6,225 nucleotides of DNA from assembly GCA_019090295.1 (NCBI GenBank), contig JAHRWG010000014.1:1-6225 (forward strand), written 5' to 3'. The notes under the pieces were generated by a model, which worked only from the letters and a program-made list of their open reading frames with translations, ran no database searches and was not told where the DNA came from. The stretch comes from Cycloclasticus sp. (lineage in GTDB: Bacteria > Pseudomonadota > Gammaproteobacteria > Methylococcales > Cycloclasticaceae). How positions within the stretch are numbered: the first letter of the stretch is position 1; each line of letters begins with the position of its first letter. A program made the translations under genes and the position numbers. Below are positions 1 through 6,225 of this stretch, in pieces.

Positions 1-1260
1 ATAAGAGACAGCCATAATAGGTCCTTGGTGCTGCTCTTCAATATCAATCACAACTTGTTCGAAGGGCTCTTGTAGTTTGCCATCAATTTCTTTTTGAATT
101 ACTTCAGGGCGAGCGACACCCATCTCATAACCTTCTCGACGCATGGTTTCAATCAGCACGGATAAATGCAGTTCTCCACGGCCAGAGACGATGAACTTAT
201 CAGGGCTATCGCCCTGGCTAACACGTAAAGCAACATTGTGGATGAGCTCTTGGTCTAAGCGGTCTTTGATATTTCGTGAGGTAACATATTTGCCTTCTTG
301 ACCAGCAAATGGTGAGTTATTAACAGAGAACGTCATGCTAACCGTTGGCTCGTCGACAGACAGTGCGGGCAGTGCTTCGAGGTTATCTGGGTCGCAAAGG
401 GTGTCTGAAATGCCAAGGCCATCGATACCATTAATGCAAACAATATCACCGGCGAAAGCCTCGTCTACACTGATTCTTTCAAGGCCTAAATGGCCCTTTA
501 CATCAATTACTTTTCCTTTGCGAGATGTGCCGCTCGAGTCAAGAATAGTAACGACTTGATTAGGTTTAAGGGTGCCACGAGTGATGCGGCCAACACCAAT
601 AACGCCAACATAGCTGTCGTAAGCCAGTGAGGATATTTGCATTTGAAAAGGGGCTTCAACATCAACCTCTGGTTGAGGAACTTTATCTTTGATAATTTCA
701 AAAAGCGAGTTCATGTTATCTTCAAGCTCATCAGCCTCTGCGCCTGCCATGCCATTAATAGCGGAGGCGTAAATAACAGGGAAATCAAGCTGTTCATCGG
801 TAGCACCAAGCTTGTCAAATAAATCAAACACTTGGTCAAGCACCCAGTCTGGACGAGAGCCTGGACGATCAACTTTGTTGATAACAACAATAGGCTTTAG
901 ACCTTGTTCAAAGGCTTTTGAGGTAACAAAACGTGTTTGTGGCATTGGGCCATCTACAGCATCTACCAGTAACAGTACGCAATCTACCATGGACAGTACG
1001 CGTTCCACCTCTCCACCAAAATCAGCATGGCCTGGTGTGTCCACAATATTGATGTGCAAGTCATTCCACTCAATGGCTGTGTTTTTGGCAAGAATGGTAA
1101 TGCCGCGTTCTTTCTCTTGATCGTTTGAATCCATGATGCGTTCAGCACCTTGGCTTTTGCGATCTAAGGTACCAGACTGTTCTAGTAGTTTGTCAACAAG
1201 GGTTGTTTTACCGTGGTCAACGTGGGCGATGATAGCAATATTGCGGAGGTTTTTTTTCAC
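1..1260 (-). CDS. typA: Translational GTPase TypA/BipA, 5' 420 codons (3' end beyond window)
   Basis: TypA (BipA) is a ribosome-binding GTPase of the EF-G/LepA group, involved in ribosome assembly and in stress and low-temperature adaptation. The reading frame is open from a GTG at 1260 to the window edge without a stop. The family is about 605 residues long, so roughly the last third is missing. All GTPase motifs are present and normal: G1 AHVDHGKT (residues 12-19), G2 RGIT (52-55), G3 DTPGH (74-78), G4 NKVD (128-131) and G5 SAI (165-167). A beta-barrel domain II follows from about residue 203 ([17 protein letters not shown]). Then come the family stretches [14 protein letters not shown] and [14 protein letters not shown] of the EF-G III-like domain, and the beginning of the EF-G V-like domain (EEQHQGPIM). 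GTG is the only sensible start: an in-frame TAG lies four codons upstream, and an AGGAA precedes the GTG by 9 bases. It is 50 bases downstream of the rhodanese gene on the same strand. Identity is near certain; only the start codon is unusual. Confidence 0.97.
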   Translation of the reverse strand, partial: MKKNLRNIAIIAHVDHGKTTLVDKLLEQSGTLDRKSQGAERIMDSNDQEKERGITILAKNTAIEWNDLHINIVDTPGHADFGGEVERVLSMVDCVLLLVDAVDGPMPQTRFVTSKAFEQGLKPIVVINKVDRPGSRPDWVLDQVFDLFDKLGATDEQLDFPVIYASAINGMAGAEADELEDNMNSLFEIIKDKVPQPEVDVEAPFQMQISSLAYDSYVGVIGVGRITRGTLKPNQVVTILDSSGTSRKGKVIDVKGHLGLERISVDEAFAGDIVCINGIDGLGISDTLCDPDNLEALPALSVDEPTVSMTFSVNNSPFAGQEGKYVTSRNIKDRLDQELIHNVALRVSQGDSPDKFIVSGRGELHLSVLIETMRREGYEMGVARPEVIQKEIDGKLQEPFEQVVIDIEEQHQGPIMAVSY

Positions 1261-1269
1261 GAAATTAAG

Positions 1270-1274
1270 TTCCT
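1270..1274 (-). promoter_or_regulatory. Shine-Dalgarno AGGAA that fixes the GTG start of typA
   Basis: Read on the minus strand this is AGGAA, 9 bases before the GTG at 1260. It is the clearest ribosome binding site in the window. It supports the non-ATG start, which also matches the conserved TypA N-terminus ([18 protein letters not shown]). Confidence 0.75.
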
Positions 1275-1310
1275 ATTTATAAGGCCTGAGCCTTGGGTGT
1301 TAAAAATATT

Positions 1311-1709
1311 TTAGCTTTGTTCCCAGGGTAGGTTATGAAAACGCCAACCATTGAGAGTGCTTCGGTGATTATGTACATCTTTATCACCTTCAAAGCCCTG
1401 ATCCATATTGTATAAATTTTGATAGCCAGCCTTTTCTAATACTTTGGCGGCATCCATAGACCTTGCTCCGCTGCGACACATTAAGATCAGAGGTGTAGAT
1501 AAGGCATCAATAGTCGCCCCTAACTGTTGGTTGAAGTCTAAAAAGGCATCCCATGTTGGTGGTCGTTTAAAGGGGATGTGAATAGCACCAATAGGGTGAC
1601 CAACAAAAGAGTACTCTATGCTAGTGCGCACATCAATAAGCTTAGCCTGCGGATTGCTTTGAAGTATCTCTTGGGCTTGAAGGGGGGAGATGCTTTTAAT
1701 AGCGGACAT
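1311..1709 (-). CDS. Single-domain rhodanese-like sulfurtransferase (132 aa)
   Basis: This is a complete small rhodanese domain protein, probably cytosolic because no signal peptide or membrane segment is visible. Rhodaneses carry sulfane sulfur as a persulfide on an active-site cysteine and pass it to acceptors such as thiols or cyanide. The domain fills the protein. The N-terminal strand LIDVRTSIEYSFVGH (residues 24-38) holds the usual D-V-R and glutamate, GAIHIP (41-46) is the typical G-A-x-x-I-P element, and the active-site loop is C78-R-S-G-A-R-S84. The helix after it (DAAKVLEKAGY) and N-M-D-Q-G-F-E-G (101-108) match the family end. The six-residue loop starting at Cys78 fits sulfur rather than phosphatase chemistry; Cdc25-like relatives have seven. 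A W-rich tail (W122, W129) follows. No strong Shine-Dalgarno precedes the ATG. The acceptor cannot be told from sequence, and neighbours give no sulfur pathway, so no gene symbol is given. Confidence 0.9.
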   Translation of the reverse strand: MSAIKSISPLQAQEILQSNPQAKLIDVRTSIEYSFVGHPIGAIHIPFKRPPTWDAFLDFNQQLGATIDALSTPLILMCRSGARSMDAAKVLEKAGYQNLYNMDQGFEGDKDVHNHRSTLNGWRFHNLPWEQS

Positions 1710-1737
1710 GAGTATACCAAAATTATGTTAGCTGGCT

Positions 1738-1743
1738 ATTATA
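1738..1743 (-). promoter_or_regulatory. Candidate sigma-70 -10 box (TATAAT) for the rhodanese gene
   Basis: The 60-base gap between the methyltransferase stop and the rhodanese ATG holds a perfect TATAAT on the minus strand, about 28 bases before the ATG. That would give a leader of about 20 bases. There is no good -35 at 16-18 bases upstream: CAACCT or TCAACC are poor, and TTGATT lies too far away at 24 bases. A T5A7 tract fills part of the spacer. This would let the rhodanese gene, and perhaps typA, be transcribed apart from the potassium operon. The box is seen directly; its function is inferred. Confidence 0.4.
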
Positions 1744-1769
1744 CCCTTTTTTTAAAAAGTAGGTTGAAA

Positions 1770-2348
1770 TCAAAATGATAGACGTTGCGCAACGAGTAAA
1801 GCTTCGTTTCTTATGCCTTGTTCAGTGTCGCCTATTAATCCCTCGTCATGATAAATAATCGGAACTAATGAGGAAAATAGGTGAAGGAGTTCACCCTTCT
1901 TAAGTAGGTAGAGAGGGTTGCTTGGGCCATTGGTCGAGACTTTCTCTTGTGTAAATGTTTGATAAAATATTAAGCCACCGAGTTTAAGTGCCTGGATTAA
2001 ACTTGGAATAAGTGACCTTTCAAGGAAGCGAGAAACAACAATAACGTCATAGGATTGTGGTGGTATTTTCCGGCAGCTAATATCAATAACATTGGCTGAA
2101 ATACGGTGGTGATTTTGCTGGCGCATCTTTATTTGGTTGATGGCAACGGCTGAAATATCCCAAGCATCTACTTGTAAGCCGTGCTCGGCAAGTAAGAAGC
2201 TATTACCACCTTGACCACAAGCAAGGTCAAGAGCAAGGCCATGCTTGGGTAGTAAGTGCCTGTAATGCGCTAAAACAAGAGAGGGTTCAATGGAGGAACT
2301 GGTCTTTTTCTGGTAAATAGAGTCCCATTTTTGCTGAATAGTTTGCAT
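1770..2348 (-). CDS. Class I SAM-dependent methyltransferase, TehB-like, substrate unknown (192 aa)
   Basis: A compact Rossmann-fold methyltransferase of the broad group often annotated TehB-like or Methyltransf_11/25. Motif I is LDLACGQGGNS (residues 40-50), which binds S-adenosylmethionine. D64 in A-W-D-I-S is the acidic residue expected to bind the ribose hydroxyls. D89 in V-I-D-I-S is the likely adenine-side residue. YDVIVVSRFLER (100-111) and the LKLGGLIFYQTF strand (121-132) are motifs IV and V/VI. A short C-terminal part with NPLYLLKKGELLHLF (144-158) and RNEALLVAQR is shared with other small bacterial methyltransferases, as far as I recall. There are no membrane segments. The ATG directly follows the trkH stop (TAAATG) without a visible Shine-Dalgarno, so translation probably depends on ribosomes finishing trkH. 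The operon position does not name a substrate; tellurite, small-molecule or quinone-type acceptors are all possible, and I do not assign one. Confidence 0.88.
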   Translation of the reverse strand: MQTIQQKWDSIYQKKTSSSIEPSLVLAHYRHLLPKHGLALDLACGQGGNSFLLAEHGLQVDAWDISAVAINQIKMRQQNHHRISANVIDISCRKIPPQSYDVIVVSRFLERSLIPSLIQALKLGGLIFYQTFTQEKVSTNGPSNPLYLLKKGELLHLFSSLVPIIYHDEGLIGDTEQGIRNEALLVAQRLSF

Positions 2349-3800
2349 TTAATCACGCCAAAATGTTGGGGTAAATAAGACGAGTAAGGTAAAGATTTCT
2401 AAGCGCCCTAATAACATAGAAAGGCAAGCGACCCACTTGCTAGGGTCAGGAATTGAGGCAAAGGTTTGGCTGATGTCGCCCAAGCCTGGGCCAAGGTTGT
2501 TTAATGTGGATGCTACTGCTGAAAAAGCGGTGACCTGGTTTAAACCTGTTGCCATCATTAAAATCATCAATACCCCAAAGGATAAAATATAGGCAGAGAA
2601 AAAAGCCCAGACAGAGTGAATGACCGTACGCGGCACAATATGGTGGTCGAGCTTTATTGGCATATCTGAATGGGGGTGAATTAGGTGAGTTACTTCTTTG
2701 CCAAGTTGTTTAAACATAATAAGAATACGTATCACCTTAATGCCTCCAGCGGTAGACCCTGCACAGCCCCCATAAAAACTAAGGAAAATAAGTGACACGG
2801 GAATAAAAGAGGGCCAACTGGCATAGTCAGTGGTGGTAAAGCCAGAAGTCGTTGCAAAAGAAACTACTTGAAAGAGCGTTTGTTCTAAGGACTCGTTTAT
2901 GTCTGGAAAAACACGGTAGCTGACGAGGGCGATAAGAATAATCAGGATATGGACGGCAATGATAGTGACATAGCCTTTTAGCTCACTGTTGCCAGCATAA
3001 TGCTTGAAGCTCAATGAATGGGCGACCTTAAAATGCAGAGCAAAATTGATGCCCGCTATTAGCATAAAGCTGATGCAAATATAATTTAAAGCTGAGTTAT
3101 TAAAAAAACCAAAGCTGGCATCGTGTGTCGAAAAACCTCCAATTGAAACAGTGCTAAAGCTATGCGTTAATGCATCAAAAAAGCTCATGCCAGCGCCCCA
3201 GTAGGCCAGTGTGCAGGCAATGGTTAGGCCAGCATAAATCTCCCACAATGCTTTGGCTGTCTCTGTGATACGAGGCGTTAACTTAGAGTCTTTAACAGGA
3301 CCGGGTGTTTCGGTTTTATATAGTTGCATACCCCCAATGCCAAGCATTGGTAAAACAGCAACGGCTAAAACAATAATACCCATCCCACCAAGCCATTGAA
3401 GTTGTTGGCGATAGAATAAGATGGATTTTGGGAGTTCGTCTAAACCAGATATAACCGTCGCTCCGGTTGTGGTTAAACCTGAAATAGATTCAAAAATAGC
3501 ATCGGTTAACGAGAGTGATGGTATTGTCGAAACGTAAAATGGTATTGCACCTGCGAGCCCTAGACTAAGCCAAAAAACTGCGGCAATAATAAAGCCATCG
3601 CGGGTACGTAACTCTTCTTTGGCATGCCTTGCACTTAGCCAAAGTAGGAAACCACAAAGGAAAATGGTAAAAAAACCAATAACGAATGGCTGGTGGTTCT
3701 GCTCGTTATAAATGATAGACACAAGTACTGGGGGGAGCATTGTGATGCTAAAAAGGCCAAGGAGAAGCCCTGATACTCGCCTAATGACATTGTAATGCAT
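2349..3800 (-). CDS. trkH: Trk potassium uptake system, membrane subunit TrkH
   Basis: TrkH is the potassium-translocating inner membrane subunit of the Trk system, a dimer gated by the TrkA ring. The protein has 483 residues, the same length as Escherichia coli TrkH, so it is full length. It shows the four M-P-M repeats of the superfamily. The four filter loops are visible: SGLTTTGAT (residues 107-115), TVSIGGFST (217-225), ATTSGFTT (316-323) and TLNNLGPGLG (432-441). Each has the central glycine expected to line the selectivity filter. The glycine-rich GGCAGSTAGGIK (344-355) forms the family's intramembrane loop after the third filter, near the gate. RISGLLLG-type first helix and many hydrophobic segments support a polytopic protein. 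Its ATG overlaps the trkA stop by one base (TAATG) with no Shine-Dalgarno, indicating translational coupling and matched amounts of the two subunits. TrkG is a close alternative name, but the context with trkA favours TrkH. No truncation or frameshift is seen. Confidence 0.96.
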   Translation of the reverse strand: MHYNVIRRVSGLLLGLFSITMLPPVLVSIIYNEQNHQPFVIGFFTIFLCGFLLWLSARHAKEELRTRDGFIIAAVFWLSLGLAGAIPFYVSTIPSLSLTDAIFESISGLTTTGATVISGLDELPKSILFYRQQLQWLGGMGIIVLAVAVLPMLGIGGMQLYKTETPGPVKDSKLTPRITETAKALWEIYAGLTIACTLAYWGAGMSFFDALTHSFSTVSIGGFSTHDASFGFFNNSALNYICISFMLIAGINFALHFKVAHSLSFKHYAGNSELKGYVTIIAVHILIILIALVSYRVFPDINESLEQTLFQVVSFATTSGFTTTDYASWPSFIPVSLIFLSFYGGCAGSTAGGIKVIRILIMFKQLGKEVTHLIHPHSDMPIKLDHHIVPRTVIHSVWAFFSAYILSFGVLMILMMATGLNQVTAFSAVASTLNNLGPGLGDISQTFASIPDPSKWVACLSMLLGRLEIFTLLVLFTPTFWRD

Positions 3801-5194
3801 TAGTGTTTTAACAGCCGGCTAAGCAAGGATTTTGGTGGATGGAATAATGCTTCAATAGCAGGAATGGATGACTTGTTAGACACAAAAAAGATAATTTTGT
3901 CACCTACTTGGATTGGCATGCTAGATTTTGTAGGTAGCGAGATATGTTCTCTTACCAAGCCGATGACTAAGCTGCCTTCTGGTAACTTAAGGTCACCAAT
4001 TTTTTGGCCCACTAAATTATGTTTTTCATCATTGCTTTGGACGGTGGTTTCAAATGCCTCGGCAGCACCGCGTAATATTGAATGGACATTTGAAATATCA
4101 CCGCGCCTAACTTGAGCAAGAATTTTACCAATGGTGATGTGCTGGGGATAAATGACATTGTCGATAGAGCCGTTATCCACCATATTCATATAGGCATTGC
4201 GGTCCACTAGGCTCATAACAACGCCTGCGCCTAAGCTTTTTGCTAGCATAGAACAAAGAATGTTCGTTTCATCATCGCTGGTTAAGGTACAAAAAACATC
4301 CGTTTTATCGATGTTTTCGTCCAATAAGAAAGCTTCATCTGTCGCATCACCGGTTAGCACAATGCTGTGGTCTAATTGTTCAGACAGCTGGTTGGCATTT
4401 TCAGTTTTTTTGGTAATAATTTTTACTTGCAGTATTCCTTCAAGTGCTTTGGCGACCCCTAGGCCAATTCTACCACCGCCGGCGATGATAAGCCGTTTAT
4501 AGGGCTTGCTCCGGTTAAACAGGATGCTGAGAACTTTTTTGATGTCTTCTGATGGTGCGATAAAGAACATTCGATCACCGTCCTCAATAACGGTGTCATA
4601 CGTTGGGATAATCGTTTTCCCTTTTCTATAAATGGTCGCTATTCGGGCATAAAGGCCTTGCAAAGAGCTCGTTAAGTCTTGCAGGCTTTGTCCAATAAGT
4701 GGGCTGTTTAGACTGCACCTTGTTTCAACGAGACTGAGGGCGCCATCTGCGAACGATAAAACCTGTTGAGAACCTGGGTGCAATATAAGGCTCTTGATAA
4801 AACTAACAATTTCATTTTCAGGGTTAATGATCAAGTCAATAGGAATCGCTGTCTTATTGAATAGCTGATCTTGCACATTTAAAAATGACTGTGCTCTTAC
4901 TCGGGCTATTTTTTGTGGAACTTGAAATAAATGGTGAGCTATTTGACAAGCCATCATATTGGTATCGTCACTGTCTGTCACAGCGATGATGATATCAGCA
5001 TGCTTGATATCGGCATTGGCTAGGACGTCTGGGTGGGTAACATTTCCACAAATCGCAGATACATCTAAGCGTTCACACACTTTATCAATAGACTCTTGAT
5101 GTTGATCAATGATCGTGATGTCGATGTTTTCATTAGCAAGATTGCTGGCGACGGTAAAGCCTACTCGTCCAGCACCTAAAATAATAATTCTCAT
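3800..5194 (-). CDS. trkA: Trk potassium uptake system, NAD-binding regulatory subunit TrkA
   Basis: TrkA is the cytosolic peripheral subunit that binds NAD(H) and nucleotides and gates TrkH. At 464 residues it matches the double-length TrkA with two RCK_N/RCK_C units (E. coli 458). The first Rossmann unit has GAGRVG (residues 7-12) and the acidic D30 at the end of strand 2, then TDSDDTNMMAC (73-83). The first RCK_C spans roughly 140-225. The second unit begins KRLIIAGGGRIG (233-244) and includes GDATDEAFL and TSDDETNILCSMLAKSLGA, followed by a second RCK_C ending near residue 455. In the second unit the strand-2 end reads VKIITKK, with Thr261 where E. coli TrkA has Glu (VKLIER, from memory). 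The start is fixed by the conserved MRIIILGAG. The Shine-Dalgarno is weak; the 20 bases before it are a TAGA/GATA-rich spacer after the ntrX stop. Overlap with trkH shows the two are co-translated. Confidence 0.96.
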   Translation of the reverse strand: MRIIILGAGRVGFTVASNLANENIDITIIDQHQESIDKVCERLDVSAICGNVTHPDVLANADIKHADIIIAVTDSDDTNMMACQIAHHLFQVPQKIARVRAQSFLNVQDQLFNKTAIPIDLIINPENEIVSFIKSLILHPGSQQVLSFADGALSLVETRCSLNSPLIGQSLQDLTSSLQGLYARIATIYRKGKTIIPTYDTVIEDGDRMFFIAPSEDIKKVLSILFNRSKPYKRLIIAGGGRIGLGVAKALEGILQVKIITKKTENANQLSEQLDHSIVLTGDATDEAFLLDENIDKTDVFCTLTSDDETNILCSMLAKSLGAGVVMSLVDRNAYMNMVDNGSIDNVIYPQHITIGKILAQVRRGDISNVHSILRGAAEAFETTVQSNDEKHNLVGQKIGDLKLPEGSLVIGLVREHISLPTKSSMPIQVGDKIIFFVSNKSSIPAIEALFHPPKSLLSRLLKH

Positions 5195-5214
5195 TCTATA
5201 TCTATCTATTAGTT

Positions 5215-6225
5215 CTATCGTTTGCCTCTGAACTCAATACCAAGCGCATGTAGCTTGCGGTATAAGTGAGTCCTTTCGACGCCTGCTGTTTCAGCCAGTT
5301 TCGTAACACTGCCTTGGTGTTTGTCAAGGTGGTAATCAAGGTAAGCCTTTTCAAATTGAGCACGAGCATCTTTAAGGGGTAGGTCATAAAAACTAGGTAT
5401 ATCATTAGCGGTTATAACAGACCTGGCTGCTTCGCCCAGTGTTGTTTTTATTTCGGTTAGGCCAATTTCATCACCAATGCCGAGGATTAACAAACGCTGG
5501 ACAACATTGCGCAATTCACGAATGTTTCCAAGCCACGCATAATCGCTTAAAAATTGCTGTGCTGCAACAGTAAACTGACGTTTAGGTAAGTTTTCTTGCT
5601 TAATGTAATGCTGTAGGTAAAAGTTAAGCAATAAAGGGATGTCTTGCTTGCGTTCCCTAAGGGGGGGTAATTGTAGGCAGGCAACATTAAGTAAGTAATA
5701 TAGATCTTGTCTAAACTCGCCTTGCTGGATGGCTTCTTCAAGATCTTTTCGTGTGGAGGCTATTATTCGTACGTCAGTCTTTACCACCTCATTACCGCCA
5801 ACCCGCTGAAATGATTTTGACTCTAGGGCGCTTAGTAGCCTTAGCTGGGCTTCATTATCTAAATCACCAATTTCATCAATAAACAGGGTGCCATGGTTGG
5901 CTTTCTCAAGTAAACCATAGTGAATAGAACCATTCTGTTCGCGACCAAAAAACTCATCAAGTGCGTTGTTAGGCGTGATGATGCCAGTATTGAGCTTGAT
6001 AAAAGGCCCATCTTGCCGAGAGCCATTATTGTGAATATACCGGGCAAGTGTTTCTTTGCCGCTGCCAGGTTCACCTGTTAGAAGAACCCGCGTATCATGT
6101 AAGCGCAATCGATCAGCTTGTTCGAATAATTGTTGAATTTGTTGGCTGTTTCCAAGGGGTTTTTGACTGCTGAGATTGAACTTCTTTAGGTCAATATTTT
6201 CTTGCTTTAATTTTTCTGCCTCTAA
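5215..6225 (-). CDS. ntrX: NtrX-type response regulator, C-terminal 336 residues (AAA+ and Fis-type HTH); 5' end beyond window
   Basis: The frame is open at the window edge, so the receiver domain with its phospho-aspartate lies outside. A TTG at 6108 is internal and not the start. What is seen, in order: a charged linker (LEAEKLKQENIDLKK), then an AAA+ domain with Walker A GEPGSGKE (6052-6075), Walker B LFIDEIGDL (5860-5886), FQRVGG, an arginine-finger segment FRQDLYYLLN, LPPLRERKQDIP, and sensor II GNIRELRNVVQRL. A Fis-type helix-turn-helix (VTKLAETAGVERTHLYRKLHALG, about 5236-5307) ends the protein. NtrX regulators pair with the NtrY sensor kinase. The ELFG-to-Walker B stretch reads FFGREQNGSIHYGLLE and has no GAFTGA sigma-54 contact loop, which is characteristic of NtrX rather than NtrC. 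Two further ATPase positions are altered (see findings). trkA follows after 20 bases, probably in the same operon. A generic NtrC-family regulator is the alternative, but HYGLLEKANHGTLFIDE and the trkAH neighbours favour NtrX. Confidence 0.88.
   Translation of the reverse strand, partial: LEAEKLKQENIDLKKFNLSSQKPLGNSQQIQQLFEQADRLRLHDTRVLLTGEPGSGKETLARYIHNNGSRQDGPFIKLNTGIITPNNALDEFFGREQNGSIHYGLLEKANHGTLFIDEIGDLDNEAQLRLLSALESKSFQRVGGNEVVKTDVRIIASTRKDLEEAIQQGEFRQDLYYLLNVACLQLPPLRERKQDIPLLLNFYLQHYIKQENLPKRQFTVAAQQFLSDYAWLGNIRELRNVVQRLLILGIGDEIGLTEIKTTLGEAARSVITANDIPSFYDLPLKDARAQFEKAYLDYHLDKHQGSVTKLAETAGVERTHLYRKLHALGIEFRGKR

Noticed and set aside
335..1120. Several open frames on either strand inside the typA region (for example 335-559 and 812-1120 plus, 507-701 minus)
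   Set aside because: They lie within the unbroken typA frame with its full set of GTPase motifs, show low-complexity Ser/Thr-rich or arbitrary translations and have no recognisable domain.
1711..1716. TATACT on the minus strand as a -10 box for the rhodanese gene
   Set aside because: It sits one base before the ATG, so transcription would begin inside the coding region, and no -35 box is nearby.
1744..1763. T-rich/A-rich tract as a terminator after the methyltransferase gene
   Set aside because: The T5A7 stretch could only pair as a loopless A-T stem with mismatches and has no GC-rich stem followed by a T-run.
3864..4502. Plus-strand open frames antisense to trkA
   Set aside because: They are shadows of a clear TrkA frame; their translations show no family features and no ribosome binding sites.
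5661..5667. Run of seven G residues as a possible frameshift or phase-variable tract in ntrX
   Set aside because: The frame is intact across it and it encodes the conserved LPPLRER element; seven bases is short for slippage.
5202..6074. Alternative minus-strand frames inside the ntrX region
   Set aside because: They overlap the AAA+/HTH reading frame, which has ordered family motifs across its whole length.
6106..6108. TTG as start codon of a short NtrX
   Set aside because: The frame continues upstream through a linker and conserved residues to the window edge, so this codon is an internal leucine.

Overview
The window reads as an ordinary chromosomal stretch from a gammaproteobacterium. 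Six genes all lie on the minus strand, packed with little intergenic space, and there is no sign of mobile DNA, CRISPR, phage or RNA genes. Base composition is moderately AT-rich by eye. The order ntrX-trkA-trkH is, from general knowledge, common in gammaproteobacteria. A marine or Thiotrichales-type lineage (Cycloclasticus- or Methylophaga-like) would fit, but that placement is only a guess.

Layout in transcription order, from high to low coordinates: (1) 5215-6225, the C-terminal part of an NtrX-type response regulator, cut by the window edge. (2) 3800-5194, TrkA, the cytosolic NAD-binding regulator of potassium uptake. (3) 2349-3800, TrkH, the membrane potassium channel/transporter subunit. 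(4) 1770-2348, a small class I SAM-dependent methyltransferase of unknown substrate. (5) 1311-1709, a single-domain rhodanese. (6) 1-1260, the N-terminal 420 codons of the translational GTPase TypA/BipA, cut by the other window edge.

Genes 1 to 4 look like one operon. The gaps are 20 bases, then a 1-base overlap (TAATG), then 0 bases (TAAATG). trkH and the methyltransferase gene have no visible Shine-Dalgarno, so translational coupling is likely. TrkA and TrkH work together in low-affinity potassium uptake. NtrX upstream, presumably paired with an NtrY kinase outside the window, could link the operon to envelope, redox or nitrogen signals. The rhodanese gene follows a 60-base gap holding a perfect TATAAT box, and typA follows a 50-base gap and starts with GTG behind a clear AGGAA.

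I found no previously undescribed system. The most interesting details are a degenerate-looking NtrX ATPase domain, which lacks GAFTGA, has Leu at the second arginine-finger position and Arg at a sensor I position, and a TrkA whose second nucleotide-binding domain lacks the usual acidic ribose-binding residue. No stretch longer than 60 bases is without a gene.
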